Assembly (NCBI GenBank): GCA_006227775.1
Contig: SBFV01000376.1
Coordinates: forward strand, 1 to 15,926
Direction of reading: 5' to 3'
DNA: 15,926 nucleotides
DNA from: Gammaproteobacteria bacterium
Lineage (GTDB): Bacteria > Pseudomonadota > Gammaproteobacteria > Chromatiales > Chromatiaceae
Under the pieces are notes generated by a model. It ran no database searches, was not told where the DNA came from, and worked only from the letters and a program-made list of their open reading frames with translations. Below are positions 14,176 to 15,926 of the stretch, piece after piece; the stretch's first letter is position 1; each line of letters starts with the position of its first letter. The position numbers and the translations under genes were made by a program.

Positions 14176-14673
14176 ATGGGTAAAGTGATTCTGGTTGTCG
14201 GTCTTATCGCCGGTCTGTTGGCCGGTTCGGCCGGGGCTGAAGAGGTGATCGGCAGCGTCAGTACCCGCTTCAAGATACTCGGCCCCAACGATAAGGTGGT
14301 GGTCGAGGTCTTCGACGACGAGGATGTGCCCGGGGTGGCCTGCTATCTCAGTCGGGCCAAGACCGGGGGCATTTCTGGCGCCGTGGGGGTGGCGGAAGAC
14401 ACCTCGGATGCCTCCATCGCCTGCCGTCAGATCGGGCCCATCAAGCTGAGCGAAGAGATCCGCTCGGGCAAGCTGGACGGGGAAGAGGTCTTCAAAAAGC
14501 GCACCTCCCTCATATTCAAATCCATGCAGGTGGTGCGGTTCTTTGATCCCAGGCGCCAAGTGCTGGTGTACCTGACTTACAGCGACCGCATCATCGAGGG
14601 GTCCCCCAAGAACAGCATCTCCGTTGTGCCGATCCAGCCCTGGACCGGGGCGGAGAGCCCGGCCGCCAAGTGA
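14176..14673 (+). CDS. creA: CreA family periplasmic protein
   Basis: The 165-residue protein has a signal peptide (residues 1-21, cleavage after SAGA) and then the CreA pattern: EVIGSVSTRFKILGPNDKVVVEVFDD, VACYLSRAKTGG, SDASIACRQIGPI, then FKKRTSLIFKSMQVVRFFD and LVYLTYSDRIIEGSPKNSISVVPI. Two cysteines (56 and 83) sit at the usual places and could form a disulfide. CreA is a small, conserved periplasmic protein whose molecular job is still unknown. An AGGAGG ribosome site at 14162-14167 with eight bases of spacing makes the start firm. It ends with tandem stops (TGATGA) and faces proB, with 161 bases between them. Confidence 0.93.
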   Translation: MGKVILVVGLIAGLLAGSAGAEEVIGSVSTRFKILGPNDKVVVEVFDDEDVPGVACYLSRAKTGGISGAVGVAEDTSDASIACRQIGPIKLSEEIRSGKLDGEEVFKKRTSLIFKSMQVVRFFDPRRQVLVYLTYSDRIIEGSPKNSISVVPIQPWTGAESPAAK

Positions 14674-14795
14674 TGAGGATGGGGGGCAGGTCCTCCGGGC
14701 TGGTGACTGGACTCCCCCGCACTGGCATCGGTGAAGACGGATACTCGCGACGTTTATGACGAGCATCTCGATCTCCAGCCGTGAGCCGACTGGCT

Positions 14796-14824
14796 GCCGG
14801 CCAAGGTGACAAACCCAGGCCGGC
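14796..14824. other. Stem-loop between creA and proB
   Basis: GCCGGCC at 14796-14802 pairs with GGCCGGC at 14818-14824 around a 15-base loop, about ten bases past the proB stop. There is no T-run on either strand, so it is at best a weak or factor-dependent end for the convergent transcripts. Confidence 0.3.
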
Positions 14825-14834
14825 CGGATCAGCC

Positions 14835-15926
14835 TCAGACCAGGACCAGATTGTCGCGGTGGATGAGTTCGGCCTCGTTCAGATAACCAAGAATAGCCTG
14901 GAATTTTGCGCTCGGCTGGCCCAGGATACGTGAAGTCTCTTGGGCGTCGTAGTTGACCAGACCCCGCGCCACCTCCCGGCCATCCGGGTCTAGGCAGGCG
15001 ACCACCTCCCCGCGGGCGAAGGCACCGCGGACGGCAGTGACCCCCACCGCCAGTAGGCTGGTGCCCTGGGTACGCAAGGCGCGTACCGCCCCCCGGTCAA
15101 GGGTCAGTTGGCCCCGCACCACCAGATGCCCCGCCAGCCATTGCTTGCGCGCCGCCTGGGCCTCCTGAACCGGGGTCAGCAGGGTACCCACCCTCTCGCC
15201 GGCCCGGAGTCGGGTGAGTACCTCGGCGCCTCGGCCAGGGGCGATGACGGTGGGAGTACCGGAGCGGGCCGCCAGGCGCGCCGCCCGGACCTTGGTGACC
15301 ATGCCGCCCAGCCCCAGGCCGCTGGCGCTGCCGCCGGCCACGGCGTCCAGCAGGGGGTTGTCGACGCGGGTCTCGGGGATGAGGCTGGCCGCGCTGGAAA
15401 AGCGGGGGTCGCGGTCGAAGAGGCCATCCTGATCGGTGAGCAGTACCAGCAGATCGGCTTCGATCAGGTTGGCCACCAGGGCCGCCAGGGTGTCGTTGTC
15501 GCCGAAGCGCAGTTCGTCCGTGGCCACCGTATCGTTTTCGTTGATGACCGGGATGACGCCCAGGGTCAACAGGGTGCGCAGAGTGGTGCGGGCATTGAGG
15601 TAGCGGTTGCGATCCACCAGGTCATCGCGGGTCAAGAGCACCTGGGCTGTACGCAGACCGCGTTGATCGAAGCAGTCCTCGTAGGCGCGGATCAGGCCCA
15701 TCTGACCCACGGCGGCGGCGGCCTGGAGTTCGTGCAGTGTCTGGGGGCGGCGTTTCCAGCCCATCCGGGCCATACCCTCGGCCACGGCGCCGGAAGAGAC
15801 CAGCACCAAGTCCGCGCCACCCCGGCGCAGGGCGGTCATTTGATCCACCCAGGGGGCCAGGACGTCCCGGTTCAGACCCTGTCCATCGCTGGTGAGCAGG
15901 GCGCTGCCGATCTTGACCACCCAGCG
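14835..15926 (-). CDS. proB: Glutamate 5-kinase, N-terminus outside window
   Basis: The frame is open to the right edge. The first visible residues, RWVVKIGSALLT, show that the first few codons are missing, so the GTG at 15920 is internal. ProB phosphorylates glutamate to glutamyl-5-phosphate, the first step to proline, in the cytoplasm. Visible marks are the amino acid kinase motifs VSSGAVAEGMARMG, LLTRDDLVDRNRYLNARTTL, PVINENDTVATDELRFGDND, LLTDQDGLFDRDPR and SGLGLGGMVTKVRAA. They are followed by the C-terminal PUA domain (RGQLTLDRGAVRALRTQG to VNYDAQETSRILG), so this is the long, bacterial two-domain form. Length fits a family near 370 residues. In many relatives proB follows obg; this cannot be checked here. 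Confidence 0.96.
   Translation of the reverse strand, partial: RWVVKIGSALLTSDGQGLNRDVLAPWVDQMTALRRGGADLVLVSSGAVAEGMARMGWKRRPQTLHELQAAAAVGQMGLIRAYEDCFDQRGLRTAQVLLTRDDLVDRNRYLNARTTLRTLLTLGVIPVINENDTVATDELRFGDNDTLAALVANLIEADLLVLLTDQDGLFDRDPRFSSAASLIPETRVDNPLLDAVAGGSASGLGLGGMVTKVRAARLAARSGTPTVIAPGRGAEVLTRLRAGERVGTLLTPVQEAQAARKQWLAGHLVVRGQLTLDRGAVRALRTQGTSLLAVGVTAVRGAFARGEVVACLDPDGREVARGLVNYDAQETSRILGQPSAKFQAILGYLNEAELIHRDNLVLV

Overview
The window is a GC-rich chromosomal segment that looks like a gammaproteobacterium, most probably a purple sulfur bacterium of the Chromatiaceae type. The best evidence is the left edge. It holds the end of a rhodanese gene followed by tusA and dsrE2, the order known from Allochromatium vinosum, and the DsrE2 here carries cysteines at residues 120 and 156, the positions I recall for the A. 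vinosum protein. The rest is mostly housekeeping: lptM-lysA, proB, creA, a one-PDZ HtrA protease and an AI-2E/PerM-type permease. I see no phage genes, insertion sequence, CRISPR array, tRNA or rRNA.

Layout on the plus strand, left half: rhodanese (partial), tusA and dsrE2, closed by a strong intrinsic terminator at about 1104-1130. Then come a LysR-type regulator, a 132-residue helical protein of unknown function, an AI-2E/PerM permease and a DegS/DegQ-like protease. On the minus strand, 5221-9829: an FmdB-like Cys-rich small protein whose stop codon abuts the protease stop head to head, a SAM-dependent methyltransferase, a 21-bp repeat tract, lysA, lptM, a YgbA-type Cys-rich protein and a membrane-anchored coiled-coil SPOR protein. 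A minus-strand DUF1840 gene follows. From 10647 a plus-strand operon encodes a 14-cysteine secreted protein, a 170-residue protein with a small N-terminal domain, and a protoporphyrinogen-oxidase-like flavoprotein. Then come creA and, convergent to it, proB running off the right edge.

How the genes work together: rhodanese, TusA and DsrE2 form a cytoplasmic persulfide relay that passes sulfur toward oxidation. LysA makes lysine and ProB starts proline synthesis. LptM assists LPS-transporter assembly. The protease and the SPOR protein act at the cell envelope.

The least explained signals are four. (1) A near-consensus promoter with a perfect 8+8 bp dyad over its start site drives the FmdB-like gene. 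(2) A 21-bp repeat tract with triplet-phased substitutions lies just past lysA, in lysA's own frame after its stop codon. (3) A TGACACCC-N16-GGGTGTCA dyad sits immediately upstream of a -10 box ahead of the secreted Cys-rich protein. (4) That secreted protein heads an operon with a flavoprotein and has no function I recognise.
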